From Citrifermentans bremense R1 (GTDB lineage: Bacteria; Desulfobacterota; Desulfuromonadia; Geobacterales; Geobacteraceae), in contig NZ_AUGE01000006.1 of assembly GCF_000426865.1 (NCBI RefSeq), positions 103,225 through 167,224 of the forward strand: a stretch of DNA of 64,000 nt, in the 5' to 3' direction. Below the pieces are notes generated by a model that was not told where the DNA came from, searched no databases, and worked only from the letters and a program-made list of their open reading frames with translations. Within the stretch, counting starts at the first letter, position 1, and each line of letters opens with the position of its first letter. Positions 10,301 to 16,529 of the stretch are shown here, piece after piece. The translations under genes and the position numbers were made by a program.

Positions 10301-10922
10301 CGTCTCCGACGACGACGGCGGAGTGGGATCGGCCACCGCCAAGGTGACCGTCGGCAACGTCGCCCCGGTCGTCAACGCCGGGCCTGACGGCTCCATTGCC
10401 GATGGGGCCACCTTCACCAGTTCGGGCTACTTCACCGACCCGGGTGCCGACTCCTGGAGCGCCACCGTCAACTACGGCGACGGAGGCGGCGACCAGCCGC
10501 TCCCCCTAAACCCGGACAAAACCTTCAACTTGAGCCACATCTATGCGGTGGCCGGATCCTACACGGTGGTCGTCACCGTAAACGACGGGATAGCGAGCGG
10601 CTCCGACCGCGCCTGGGTCGCCGTCAGCACGACGAGATGCCTCACTTCGCTCATCGCCAAGGCGAAGTCCGGCGCGGTCCAGCTCAACTGGTCGGCAGCG
10701 GAGCACACGCCGACCACGAAATACGACATCTACCGCAGCACCGAGGGGGCGAGCTCAGGCTTCGTCAAGGTGAGAAGCGGCTACAGCAACCTGTACCCCG
10801 TCTTCACCGATACCGGCCTCGTTAACGGCAGGACCTACTACTACCGCATCGAAAAGCTGCAGCCGACGGGTGGCTTCTGCAGTTCGCCGGTGGTATTCGC
10901 TAAACCGGTTTCACTGTTCTAG
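1329..10922 (+). CDS. Giant secreted PKD-repeat adhesin-like protein with FG-GAP, MopE-type and toroid modules
   Basis: 3197 residues. Start supported by GGGAGG 6 bases upstream; signal peptide about 1-29 ending ALPARG. Approximate order: unique helical region 30-480; PKD and Ig-like domains 484-665; four MopE-type putative metal-binding repeats (YYRDLDGDGFGDP, LDCDD) 668-875; five FG-GAP-like repeats (GDFDGDGTLDF, ADFNHDGNLDL, DYNGDGKADI) 878-1175; nine PKD-type domains 1188-2246; an alpha/alpha-toroid-like segment (GGWQYSWNGG, NGGWPQD) about 2250-2630; about five more PKD-like domains; a C-terminal fibronectin type III-like domain from about 3101. Two PKD domains (near 1275-1525 and 1802-2057) appear to be interrupted by inserted beta-sandwich modules. 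No PEP-CTERM, LPXTG or T9SS signal is seen at the C-terminus. Probably a surface or matrix protein; ligand unknown. A PEP-CTERM gene follows 49 bases downstream, probably in the same operon. Confidence 0.85.
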   Translation: MRQSLSKHGTLGTLLFFLFLLCSALPARGEVWTYACGGDPFANQKSVFDKSEFVCAAGTGLSGSMLNGCGFYPCADLYVMTNRTWSGGEALADVMGSENRVETEMMGGVFGVANQVVIATPAKMFVGEFDIVLDNNLDHKFNGADLVNAAGSGFAFRIIDQGHPPVDPGPMKAGALAISQGASDAIAKWKAGCDLLDAMGAALSLMSGDVVGAAIGVLGNITGIATDYNGAVIAKATDLIGGFDPTTNPQKASGIYGNIAKHWYDLYEDPADPLFTEMVGLNYAAINAELAATSVPESYPFYVKGTDPREYALIKIANRAVEQAALVKALRQSYEKYQGAVAVSNYEYAYRQLEQTRTYSLLLLANLAGFSSDLQYLKDVLTAQGVANTVIKVSDMQGLKDRVAALGLTAEEAASLKAAGFSDQRITLLTQYIVSISVPAADFTMASSIADLAAKADAAYSGIQSFDLGIQTTMNNLSTEFTPHHPKAVAGGPYNGTTGSQVTFDGGGSSDPDTGDTLVYGWDFNGDGVFDDAAGKTVVHTWSKPFSGLIGLKVTDPAGNSSIAYAKVVITASNLPPVITSFTPADKAPRASVKVPLSFTVAADDPEQRALSYQWSVDGAPVGTGTGYLYAPPAGFKGTVKVMVAVRDDQVDNPPAVEARAVTVFLDCDPLDPATTISYYRDLDGDGFGDPSVVTQACAAPAGFVTNKLDCDDSNAAIGQATLRFYRDSDADGLGNANSSVIACSAPAGFVSNSLDCNDADATVGAPSITFYRDFDHDGFGDPMNAQVACSAPAGYVANSLDCNDADPAVGNTLTTYYRDADGDGYGTVAQSQQACLQPAGYVPNSLDCDDTNPYMNPAQKEIVHNGKDDDCSAATPDNYSKSFVLAIDDSSWVYYAKSNGDGTFSNYQRTGFYLGGGTSRGIAIGDFDGDGTLDFIGGRGNGSYYLYSNDGSDNFTYKGIVGTHSNPGGYAMDMTVGDFNNDGLLDFAGNGNTNTCSVFLNDGAGGFTRSSFNYNWTGRGMDAADFNHDGNLDLAVSFYGTNDVWVYLGDGTGKFTGSKVGTATTSAGDNYALAAADFHNDGNTDIIVSGSSNGDAYLLKGKGDGTFLAAVAVPSLDMGYHNSMDAYDYNGDGKADIVLSEYTGYRMYFYPGNGDGTFGPRTAISTANSSAALLAIAAPPSPQPASFPIADAQPKGQTIQVGQSANFNGSFSKDPATIASYSWNFGDAGTGTGAVVDHAYLSEGRFTSMLTVADLQSRTDRDFAQVTVMGAPPVANAGGPYSIGEADATFGRYTAKLDGSASSDDFGIASYQWFLGSTLLDDFEDGNANGWIPAAGTWTVNGGAYEQTNASLSRADTLTGDKKTADYTVETDFRFVSGSGQEALLIFRAQDTDNHYEFIFRGRGLNDLLLYRYVNGGSTQLAQAYLPFTPQLNTTYRLKVEAYKNSIKCYVDGVLYIDATDSTYLNGKVGLTTYLTDVKFDNFTQYSMRTGVAPEFTVLEGSYPVTLKVTDKVGQSASAATQITAAKGSAPVAAAGGPYTFSESFANANKWTVTLDGSGSSDDTGIETYAWSFGDGGTGTGVKPTHVYTGAGTYTVTLTVTDRAGLSNSTTTTVTTKGDAAPIANPGLPYAVDERAASAGKWTVNFDGRASTDDRGIYDYQWRFGDGGTGSGPTPTYQYSAAGVYTVTLTVRDHAFLSHSASTSATVSTNAFPVPRPGGPYSVDESAASGGNWTVALDGSASSDDYGIWKYDWNFGDGSTGTGAKPTHIYAAAGTYKATLTVTDNGKQAQSATVDVVVAGNQPPVPSAGADKITEVGFPVTLDASASTDDFGIYSYKWDPGSPSWSFTPFERTPDGVLITGDYNNWNRYLISNGSAPRNAGDSYTGRVSLQATSNGSRYLMWGLKSVGAGFGMDQYYHALYFNNGAIHVYESNINRGSFGSFANNVSYDVRIDLKASGAVYYYRVTGAADWTKLYESTFSNATPLRLGASLHSGLFLLSDFTTPAGALQLPASPQLTKPLLQATYGAPGSYTAAVTVTDHAQQSVTDAATVTVVPGEAPVAHTGGPYLTNEDIPTRFNARASTDDFGIKSYRWDFGDGEGLSTRNPWVDHRYTQAGVYSVTLTVTDYAGHTSVDSTTATVSANPVVSCVPWQFSGVNEMPHDTWSGKEITLKGVAWSLHPPLTYRWEFGDTTPDATGTATDPRAIQAKHTYNGVDGQPFVATLTVTDALGNSASDQYQVRIRPKSLDIEINLAIDDGLWWLHTNQTRSYFTKGTYGDAVIDAGYWDNAGGWNGDAGGGISGLYTSSPTASAVQAFEVNGHLELGDVRKDPYVETVARGLRFTASRLRQMAIGSQTYGDPDSNGNGLAIETVEARPIYEVGQVMDSILASGSRNTYAITGPSGVMGRSYFDLLTDMVDVYSWGQTDGTGGGGWQYSWNGGIDNSAAQWGAVGLLAAEEVWKIQVPKWVKERNSIWLDYSYDGTGFGYSGRGNGVNTTPSGMVQLAFDDMVGYDDPDTTVDERDPRWKTAEAYIANNWTKPWWFPNSSLNNRFSYYGHYAFAKAMRSAKPKPVVNLAATGLDWYKDNVNGMARRLVNRQQSNGGWPQDQEPGWYVGYDLTNAWSVLILTPTLFVQPPVADAGEDRVWGVDVELTLDGSRSYHLDPFRKIVLYEWDFDGDGVFDVASPDPKAAHTYTRQLYPENTLPRVITVTLRVTDDNDPPKSSTDTAKITIAVPPHPPVAVPGGPYTCFVNVPCALDGSKSFDIDPTDLITLYEWDVNGDRVYGDVTGATPMVTFTTTGIKNIGLRVTDNGVMSPTGRLEAFGFTTATVLQNSTPSANPGGPYTVDEGSTLQLDGSGSTDTDGNALSYSWDLDHDGSFETAGVRPLFSRPDNGLFTVTLKVSDGSLEALRDTVVTVLNVAPAVNPLPAAAIKEGALYAAAGSFTDPGTDSWSATVDYGDGGGVQPLPLSGKAFSLSHVYPRDGVYDLKVTVSDDDGGVGSATAKVTVGNVAPVVNAGPDGSIADGATFTSSGYFTDPGADSWSATVNYGDGGGDQPLPLNPDKTFNLSHIYAVAGSYTVVVTVNDGIASGSDRAWVAVSTTRCLTSLIAKAKSGAVQLNWSAAEHTPTTKYDIYRSTEGASSGFVKVRSGYSNLYPVFTDTGLVNGRTYYYRIEKLQPTGGFCSSPVVFAKPVSLF

Positions 10923-10971
10923 TCGACCAACCGGCGCCGCTTTCAGCCGGCACAGGAAAAGGAGATATGCC

Positions 10972-11640
10972 ATGAAGAAGATGATTACTTTGATGATCTG
11001 CACCTTGCTGCTCTTAGCGGCAACCAGCGCCCAGGCGCTCGTCGTCAGCAACAGCTCCACCTATCTGAACGAAATCACCCCTTCGGGTGACGCGTTCGGT
11101 CCCGAAGTTTTCGCCGGGTTAGGTACCTTCAGCCGCAGCTATTCCGCTGCCGGGAGCTACAACATCCTGGCCTTCATCGACAACGACCTCGACGTAGAGC
11201 TGACCGGCTTCTACCCCGAAACGGCCGGGACGCAGGGAAGCTTCGACGACAGGTTCTCCTACCAGGTGGGCGACCCGTTCGACATCGCCGGTAACTTCCT
11301 GGCCGGCTCGCTGGACAACTCCGTAACCAGCGGGGGGGACGTGGCGGTCGCCATGGGATGGAGGTTCGATCTGCTGGCGGGGCAGACGGCGCAGGTGAGC
11401 TTCAGCGCGAGCGATGTCCTTCCCCTGGGCCCCGGCTACATCTGGCACCACGACGCCGTGCTGCTTGAGCCCGACTTTCAGCAGTTCGAATTGTTACCCG
11501 ACAGCGTCATCTACTACGTGAGCTCATTGCGGATAGAAGATGCAGGCACAAATCCTGTTCCCGAACCGTCGACATTCATCCTTTTCGGATCGGCATTTTC
11601 TATTTTCGCAATCTATGCCAGGAAACGCAAAAACACATAG
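10972..11640 (+). CDS. PEP-CTERM sorting domain-containing secreted protein
   Basis: 222 residues. N-terminal signal peptide (MKKMITLMICTLLLL, ending SAQA). The C-terminus has the tripartite exosortase signal: VPEPST, then a hydrophobic segment (FILFGSAFSIFAIY), then basic ARKRK. Proteins of this class are processed by exosortase (EpsH) and linked to exopolysaccharide production. The start is set by AAGGAG upstream of 10972; a longer in-frame extension would overlap the PKD gene and lose the signal peptide. The central region is beta-rich and unrecognised. No exosortase gene is in the window. A terminator follows. Confidence 0.85.
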   Translation: MKKMITLMICTLLLLAATSAQALVVSNSSTYLNEITPSGDAFGPEVFAGLGTFSRSYSAAGSYNILAFIDNDLDVELTGFYPETAGTQGSFDDRFSYQVGDPFDIAGNFLAGSLDNSVTSGGDVAVAMGWRFDLLAGQTAQVSFSASDVLPLGPGYIWHHDAVLLEPDFQQFELLPDSVIYYVSSLRIEDAGTNPVPEPSTFILFGSAFSIFAIYARKRKNT

Positions 11641-11690
11641 TACCGGCAGTTGTTGATTACTCATAACCTGTTATCATCGTGTACCTGGAA

Positions 11691-11721
11691 AAGGCGGGAT
11701 TCATCTTCCCGCCTTTTTTTT
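11691..11721 (+). terminator. Rho-independent terminator after the PEP-CTERM gene
   Basis: The stem AAGGCGGGA with TCCCGCCTT is followed by eight Ts. It closes the PKD/PEP-CTERM transcription unit. Confidence 0.9.
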
Positions 11722-11728
11722 AACTGTA

Positions 11729-11757
11729 TTGACAGATAGCTAGCTTTTATGAAAGAT
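11729..11757 (+). promoter_or_regulatory. Candidate sigma-70 promoter for the ydjY-like/eboE/eboF/eboC unit
   Basis: TTGACA (11729-11734), a 17-base spacer and AAAGAT (11752-11757) lie 40 bases upstream of the next start. The -35 is perfect and the -10 is weak. It sits directly behind a terminator, so the second ebo block needs its own promoter here. Confidence 0.45.
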
Positions 11758-11796
11758 TGATTTAACACAAGACTTTAACCAGATAGGGACGAAATC

Positions 11797-12555
11797 ATGC
11801 GCTCTGCAAGAAGACTGTTAGCCGCAGCCACCCTCGCTTTTGCCATGTCGACTTTATTGCCCGCTGCCGCGCCCGGGGCGCAGGCGCCTCAGCCCATCCC
11901 GGCGCCCCCCGTTCCTGAAAACCAGGCGCCGCTGCTGGCTCCCCCGGGCGAAATCTCCCGCGATTACGCCGTTCCTGCCGTGCAAAAGGTGGCGCCGGGG
12001 AAGTACCGGCTGGGGGTGATCATGATCGACAAGGCCGCCAGGAGCATCTCCTTTCCTGCCGAGGTGAACATGAAGCAGGGGCTTTTGGAGTACCTGCTGG
12101 TGAAGGCCGGCGGCAAGACACACGAGAGCCTATTGCGCACCAGGGTCCAGCCCTACCACCTGCAGCTCGCCTGTCTGCTGTTAGGCCTCGAAGGGGGGCG
12201 CAAAGCGCTTTCGGCCCAGGGGGCGGCCGAGACCCCGGAGGGCGAGACGGTGGAGCTGTCGCTTGAGCTTTCCGACGGGAAGAGGGTGCAGACCGAACAG
12301 TGGCTGATGCTCCAGGTGGCCGGGGAGCGCAGGGATGTCCCGAAGCTGAAGTGGATCTTCACCGGCTCGCTGGTGAGGGAGGGTGTCTTTGCCGCCCAAA
12401 GCGACGGTTCCATTGCCGCTTTGTACCACGACCCGGTGGCCATGATAGACAACAGCTCCCAGGAAGGTGCGAACGACGAGATATGGTACGCGAGGGAGAG
12501 CGCCGTCCCCCCCGTTGGGACGCCGGTGACCGTGCTGATCCACCTCTCCCCGTAA
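11797..12555 (+). CDS. YdjY-domain secreted protein
   Basis: 252 residues with an N-terminal signal sequence (cleavage likely near PGAQA), then a proline-rich linker (about 31-60) and a YdjY-type domain. Recognisable features are the SFPAEVNMKQGLLEYLLV segment, GGKTHESLLRT and LLGLEGG. YdjY proteins are periplasmic and often occur near ferredoxin or redox gene sets; their activity is not established. The ribosome-binding site is AGGGACG. The gene ends 15 bases before eboE, so it is probably co-transcribed with the ebo genes. It is not a standard ebo component as far as I know. Confidence 0.65.
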   Translation: MRSARRLLAAATLAFAMSTLLPAAAPGAQAPQPIPAPPVPENQAPLLAPPGEISRDYAVPAVQKVAPGKYRLGVIMIDKAARSISFPAEVNMKQGLLEYLLVKAGGKTHESLLRTRVQPYHLQLACLLLGLEGGRKALSAQGAAETPEGETVELSLELSDGKRVQTEQWLMLQVAGERRDVPKLKWIFTGSLVREGVFAAQSDGSIAALYHDPVAMIDNSSQEGANDEIWYARESAVPPVGTPVTVLIHLSP

Positions 12556-12570
12556 CCAGGAGGGCTCGAC

Positions 12571-13680
12571 ATGAACTCCCGCATCATCACCTACTGCAGC
12601 AACATCCACCCGGGCGAATCCTGGGAGGAGACCTTCAAGGCCTTGCAGGAGCATGTTCCCAAGGTGAAACAGGCCGTTTCACCCGATGCGCGCTTTCCCA
12701 TCGGGCTGCGCCTGTCGGCCCGCGCCGCCAGGGAACTCCTCGCCGCGGGGCGCGCCTCCTTCGCGAGCTGGCTGCGCGAGGAGGGGTGTTATGTCCCCAC
12801 CATCAACGGCTTCGTTTACGGCGCCTTCCACGGGGAGGCGGTGAAACAGAAGGTCTATCTCCCCGACTGGCACAGCCGGGAGCGGGCCGAATACACGAAC
12901 CTCCTCGCTGACCTTCTTGCCGAGTGGCTCCCTGCGGGGATGACCGGCTCCATCTCCACCGTCCCCATCGGATTCAAAGCGATCCTCTCCCCAGCCGAGT
13001 ACCGGACCCGGGTGCTGCAGGTCCTCACGCACCTGGACTCCCTGAAGGAGGAGACGGGGGTCGACATCGTCCTCGCCCTGGAGCCGGAGCCCGCCTGCGT
13101 TCTGGAGACGACGGCCGATCTGGTGCGTTTCGTGGAGGAGATGGATCTTCCCGCACCGCTTAGGGAGCGGGTCGGAATCTGCCTTGACTGCTGTCATCTG
13201 GCGCAGCAGTTCGAGGAACCGGAATCGGCCCTGTCGCTCCTGGCGGACAGCGGCATCCGGCTGGGGAAGGTGCAGGTCTCCTCGGCGCTCTCCGCCGGGC
13301 ATGGCGACCGCGCTGCGCTCTCTTCCTTCGCCGAGCCGTGCTATCTGCACCAGGTGGTGATCCGCTGCAGGGACGGCACGCTTATCCGCTACAACGACCT
13401 CCCCGCCGCCCTGGAGCAGCACCGGGGAGAGGGGGGGGACGAGTGGCGCTGTCATTTCCATGTGCCGGTATTCCTGCAGGAAGCAGGATCCCTCGGCACC
13501 ACCCGCGGTTTTGCGGAGAAGCTTTTGCCGCTTCTGGACCGGGACGTGCTGCTGGAAGTCGAGACCTATAGCTGGGGGGTGCTGCCGCCGCAGCTGCGGT
13601 CGGAGGATCTCTCCTCGTCCATCATCCGCGAGATCCAGTGGCTGCAGGGGAGCGTCAATGCAACGGACTGTCGTCCTTAA
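12571..13680 (+). CDS. eboE: EboE-like TIM-barrel (sugar phosphate isomerase/epimerase-type) protein
   Basis: 369 residues, preceded by AGGAGG. Opening motif TYCSNIHPGESW, then GCYVPTINGFVYGAFHG around 70-86, EPEPACVLET about 170 and DCCHLAQQFE about 205. These match the xylose-isomerase-like barrel proteins annotated as metabolite traffic protein EboE. The biochemical role is not known; in cyanobacteria ebo genes are required for periplasmic delivery of the scytonemin monomer. The 3' end overlaps eboF by 23 bases, indicating translational coupling. Confidence 0.8.
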   Translation: MNSRIITYCSNIHPGESWEETFKALQEHVPKVKQAVSPDARFPIGLRLSARAARELLAAGRASFASWLREEGCYVPTINGFVYGAFHGEAVKQKVYLPDWHSRERAEYTNLLADLLAEWLPAGMTGSISTVPIGFKAILSPAEYRTRVLQVLTHLDSLKEETGVDIVLALEPEPACVLETTADLVRFVEEMDLPAPLRERVGICLDCCHLAQQFEEPESALSLLADSGIRLGKVQVSSALSAGHGDRAALSSFAEPCYLHQVVIRCRDGTLIRYNDLPAALEQHRGEGGDEWRCHFHVPVFLQEAGSLGTTRGFAEKLLPLLDRDVLLEVETYSWGVLPPQLRSEDLSSSIIREIQWLQGSVNATDCRP

Positions 13681-15025
13681 CGTAGTGGGCCTTACCCGGA
13701 CGCTCATCGGCGACGGCACCCCGCGCCTGCGTGAGCTTCTCGCCGCAAGCGCCGACATAAAAAGCATAACGCCTGCCGTCACCTGCTCGGTCCAATCCAC
13801 CTACCTGACCGGAAAGCTCCCTGCCGGGCACGGCATCGTCGGCAACGGTTGGTACTTCCGTGAGCTGGGGGAGGTCTTCTTCTGGCGCCAGTCGAACCGG
13901 CTGGTCCAGGGGGAGAAGATCTGGCACGAGGCGAAAAGGCGCGACCCCTCCTTTAGCTGCGCCAACACCTTCTGGTGGTACAACATGGTGACCGACGTCG
14001 ATTACGCGATCACCCCGCGCCCTCTTTATCTCGCCGACGGCAGGAAACTCCCCGATTGCTACAGCATCCCCGCGGACCTTCGCGACCGCTTCAACTCCGA
14101 GCTAGGCCAGTTCCCACTGTTCCAGTTCTGGGGGCCTGCCACCTCCATCGTCTCCAGCGACTGGATCGGCAAGGCCGCCATGTCCATCGAGGAAACCTAT
14201 CGCCCGACCCTGCAGCTCGTCTACCTGCCGCACCTCGACTATTGCCTGCAGAAGCTGGGGGCCGGGGGGGATATCTCCGCCGACCTGGGGGAGATCGACC
14301 TTCTCTGCGGGCGATTGCTCGACTTCTTCAGCGGGCGCGGCTGCCGGGTGGTGGTGCTCTCCGAGTACGGCATCACCGAAGTGGAGCGCCCGGTGCACCC
14401 GAACCGGGTGCTGCGCGAAGCGGGGCTTTTGTCGCTCAAGGTCGACCGGGGGCGGGAATACCTGGATCCGGGTACCAGCCGCGCCTTCGCCGTTGCCGAC
14501 CACCAGGTGGCTCACGTCTACGTCCGCGACCCGCGCGACGTTCCGGCGGTGCGCGCCCTCTTTCAGGGAGCTCCGGGGGTGGAAGAGGTACTGGACGGGG
14601 AGGGGAAGAAGGGGGCGGGCCTTGATCACGAGCGCTCGGGCGAACTGGTGCTCGTCTCCGGCGCGAAGAGCTGGTTCACCTACTACTGGTGGCTCGACGA
14701 CGCGAGGGCTCCCGACTACGCCCGCACCGTCAACATCCACGCGAAACCCGGCTATGACCCCTGCGAGCTCTTCCTCGATCCCGCCATCAGGCTCCCGAAG
14801 GTGAAGATCGCCGCGACGTTGGCAAAGAAGCTTCTAGGTTTGCGCTACCTGATGGACGTGATACCGCTTGATCCGACACTGGTGCGGGGCTCCCACGGCC
14901 GGGTCACCGACGACCCCGCCGCCGGCCCCATCTTCATGACCACGGAGCCGAAGCTCCTCGATGCGGGGAGCGTGGATGCGACCGAAGTCTACAGTCTGCT
15001 GCTGCGCCATCTGGAGGCGGACTAA
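13658..15025 (+). CDS. eboF: EboF-like alkaline-phosphatase-superfamily protein with altered metal ligands
   Basis: 455 residues, start ATG at 13658 inside the end of eboE (a longer frame exists but only shadows eboE). The fold signature of nucleotide pyrophosphatase/phosphodiesterases is visible: PAVTCSVQSTYLTGKLP (nucleophile region near residues 39-55), GHGIVGNGW, and a late GSHGR. However, the usual Asp of the first metal site (VDGL) reads VVGL, the SDHG metal site reads SEYG (about residue 235), and the PD..GH site reads PHLDYCLQ. It may have lost or changed metal catalysis. It sits between eboE and eboC, with one base to eboC. Confidence 0.75.
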   Translation: MQRTVVLNVVGLTRTLIGDGTPRLRELLAASADIKSITPAVTCSVQSTYLTGKLPAGHGIVGNGWYFRELGEVFFWRQSNRLVQGEKIWHEAKRRDPSFSCANTFWWYNMVTDVDYAITPRPLYLADGRKLPDCYSIPADLRDRFNSELGQFPLFQFWGPATSIVSSDWIGKAAMSIEETYRPTLQLVYLPHLDYCLQKLGAGGDISADLGEIDLLCGRLLDFFSGRGCRVVVLSEYGITEVERPVHPNRVLREAGLLSLKVDRGREYLDPGTSRAFAVADHQVAHVYVRDPRDVPAVRALFQGAPGVEEVLDGEGKKGAGLDHERSGELVLVSGAKSWFTYYWWLDDARAPDYARTVNIHAKPGYDPCELFLDPAIRLPKVKIAATLAKKLLGLRYLMDVIPLDPTLVRGSHGRVTDDPAAGPIFMTTEPKLLDAGSVDATEVYSLLLRHLEAD

Positions 15026-15026
15026 C

Positions 15027-15779
15027 ATGGCCGAAGACCCTTCTGCAGCCGGCGCCGTCGTGCTGCCGCGTCACTCCAGGTTCAGGGCGTACCTTACCCT
15101 TTGCCGGGTGAGCAACCTCCCCACCGTATGGACCAATGTCCTCGCCGCAAGCCTTTTAAGCGGCGCGCCGCTCTCCTGCCGCCTGTTTCTCCTGCTGGCC
15201 TTTTCCTTATCCTGTTTCTACCTGGCGGGAATGGTGCTGAACGATCTGTGCGACTGCGAGCACGACCGGATGTTCCGCCCCAGCCGCCCCATTCCCCGGG
15301 GCGACGTTTCCGAGCGCGCGGCGCTCACACTGACGGTGGCCTTGTCCTGCGCCGGTTTAGGCGCCCTCGTCTTCGCCCCCGACCTGCGCGGAGGCCTTGC
15401 CGCTCTCTGCCTGCTCGCGGTGATTATCGCCTACGACCACCATCACAAAGAGAACCCCTTCAGCGTGCTGCTCATGGCCGGCTGCCGTTTCCTGGTCTTC
15501 GTCGTTGCTGGTTTTGCCCTCGCCGGGAAGGTGGCCGAGGCGGTGCTGCTTGCCGGGGGCGCGCAGTTCTTCTACGTCGTCGCCCTGAGCGTTTTCGCGC
15601 GCTACGACAACAGCAGGGAGACGCCGTTGCCTTTCCCCGCCATGCCCCTGCTTTTGGCAGGGATCTCGCTTCTAGACGGAGTGATGCTCATGCTTTTAGT
15701 CGAACCGGTCTGGCTTTTGGCCGGATTGAGCGGCTTCTTCCTCACCCTCGCCGGCCAGCGTTTCGTGCGGGGGGATTGA
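15027..15779 (+). CDS. eboC: UbiA-like prenyltransferase-type membrane protein EboC
   Basis: 250 residues and about seven to nine hydrophobic segments. The first UbiA aspartate motif is present as NDLCDCEHDRMFRPSRP (about 72-88); the second is replaced by YDHHHKENPFS (about 138). UbiA enzymes transfer isoprenoid chains to aromatic acceptors at the membrane; EboC proteins are members of this superfamily associated with the ebo cluster, and their substrate is unknown. The start at 15027 directly follows the eboF stop. It is the last gene of the unit, with a 59-base gap to hicA. Confidence 0.8.
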   Translation: MAEDPSAAGAVVLPRHSRFRAYLTLCRVSNLPTVWTNVLAASLLSGAPLSCRLFLLLAFSLSCFYLAGMVLNDLCDCEHDRMFRPSRPIPRGDVSERAALTLTVALSCAGLGALVFAPDLRGGLAALCLLAVIIAYDHHHKENPFSVLLMAGCRFLVFVVAGFALAGKVAEAVLLAGGAQFFYVVALSVFARYDNSRETPLPFPAMPLLLAGISLLDGVMLMLLVEPVWLLAGLSGFFLTLAGQRFVRGD

Positions 15780-15838
15780 ACTAGCGTGATATCAAAAAAT
15801 GATTGCAACACTCTTCAGCTGCTGTTACCATCTACCAA

Positions 15839-16093
15839 ATGAACAAGGCCCACAGGGAAACTCTGGACGCCATCTTCACGGTGCCTGTACCTGCCGCGCT
15901 CGAATGGAGACGCATCGAGAGCCTTTTCATCGCCTTAGGCGCAGAAACGATCGAGGGATGCGGTTCCCGCGTCCGCTTCGTTTTGAACGGAATTATCGGC
16001 ACCTTTCATCGTCCGCATCCCGCCAAGGAAGCAAAAGCGTACCAAGTTCGTGATGCGAGAACTTTCCTGGAGAATGCTGGAGTAAAGCCATGA
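15839..16093 (+). CDS. hicA: HicA-family mRNA interferase toxin
   Basis: 84 residues. HicA toxins are small double-stranded-RNA-binding-fold RNases that degrade mRNA in translation. The family pattern is visible: a helix with IESLFIALGA, then CGSRVRFVLNG and the histidine-containing GTFHRPHP, then VRDARTFLENAG at the C-terminus. The start at 15839 gives the usual family length; an in-frame ATG at 15803 would add residues not typical of the family. The stop overlaps the hicB start by four bases (ATGA), the standard arrangement. Confidence 0.85.
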   Translation: MNKAHRETLDAIFTVPVPAALEWRRIESLFIALGAETIEGCGSRVRFVLNGIIGTFHRPHPAKEAKAYQVRDARTFLENAGVKP

Positions 16094-16416
16094 GCACTAT
16101 GATGCATAGAGGTTACGCCGCGAAGATCGAATACAGCGATGAAGATGGCTGCTTTGCCGGCCGCATTGCCGGTATCAACGATGTGATAGGGTTTCACGCC
16201 GAGGCGGTAAAGGAGCTCAAAGCTGCTTTTGAAGAGGCTGTGGATGACTATATCGCCACATGTGAAAAGATCGGCAGAGCACCTCAAAAAGCATATTCCG
16301 GTAAACTGATGCTCAGGTTACCTCCTGAAGTACATGCCCGAGCTGCAATGATGGCTGAAGCACATGGCATGAGCCTGAATCAATGGGCCGCAGACGTCCT
16401 CTCCAAAGCGGACTGA
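16090..16416 (+). CDS. hicB: HicB-family antitoxin
   Basis: 108 residues. The N-terminal half is the partially degraded RNase-H-like HicB fold (GYAAKIEYSDEDGCFAGRI, then INDVIGFHAEAVKEL). The C-terminal 40 residues look like a ribbon-helix-helix DNA-binding unit (LMLRLPPEVHARAAMMAEA, SLNQWAADVL). It neutralises HicA and probably represses the pair. Confidence 0.9.
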   Translation: MSTMMHRGYAAKIEYSDEDGCFAGRIAGINDVIGFHAEAVKELKAAFEEAVDDYIATCEKIGRAPQKAYSGKLMLRLPPEVHARAAMMAEAHGMSLNQWAADVLSKAD

Positions 16417-16529
16417 TTCATTACGTCCCTTTCCTAAGTCATTATTTCTGTCTTTTTCACTCCGTCTTTTTATTTGCTGTTTGAAAAACCACACGGTCCC
16501 GCGTATTATGCCTTGCCAAAAATGGTACC

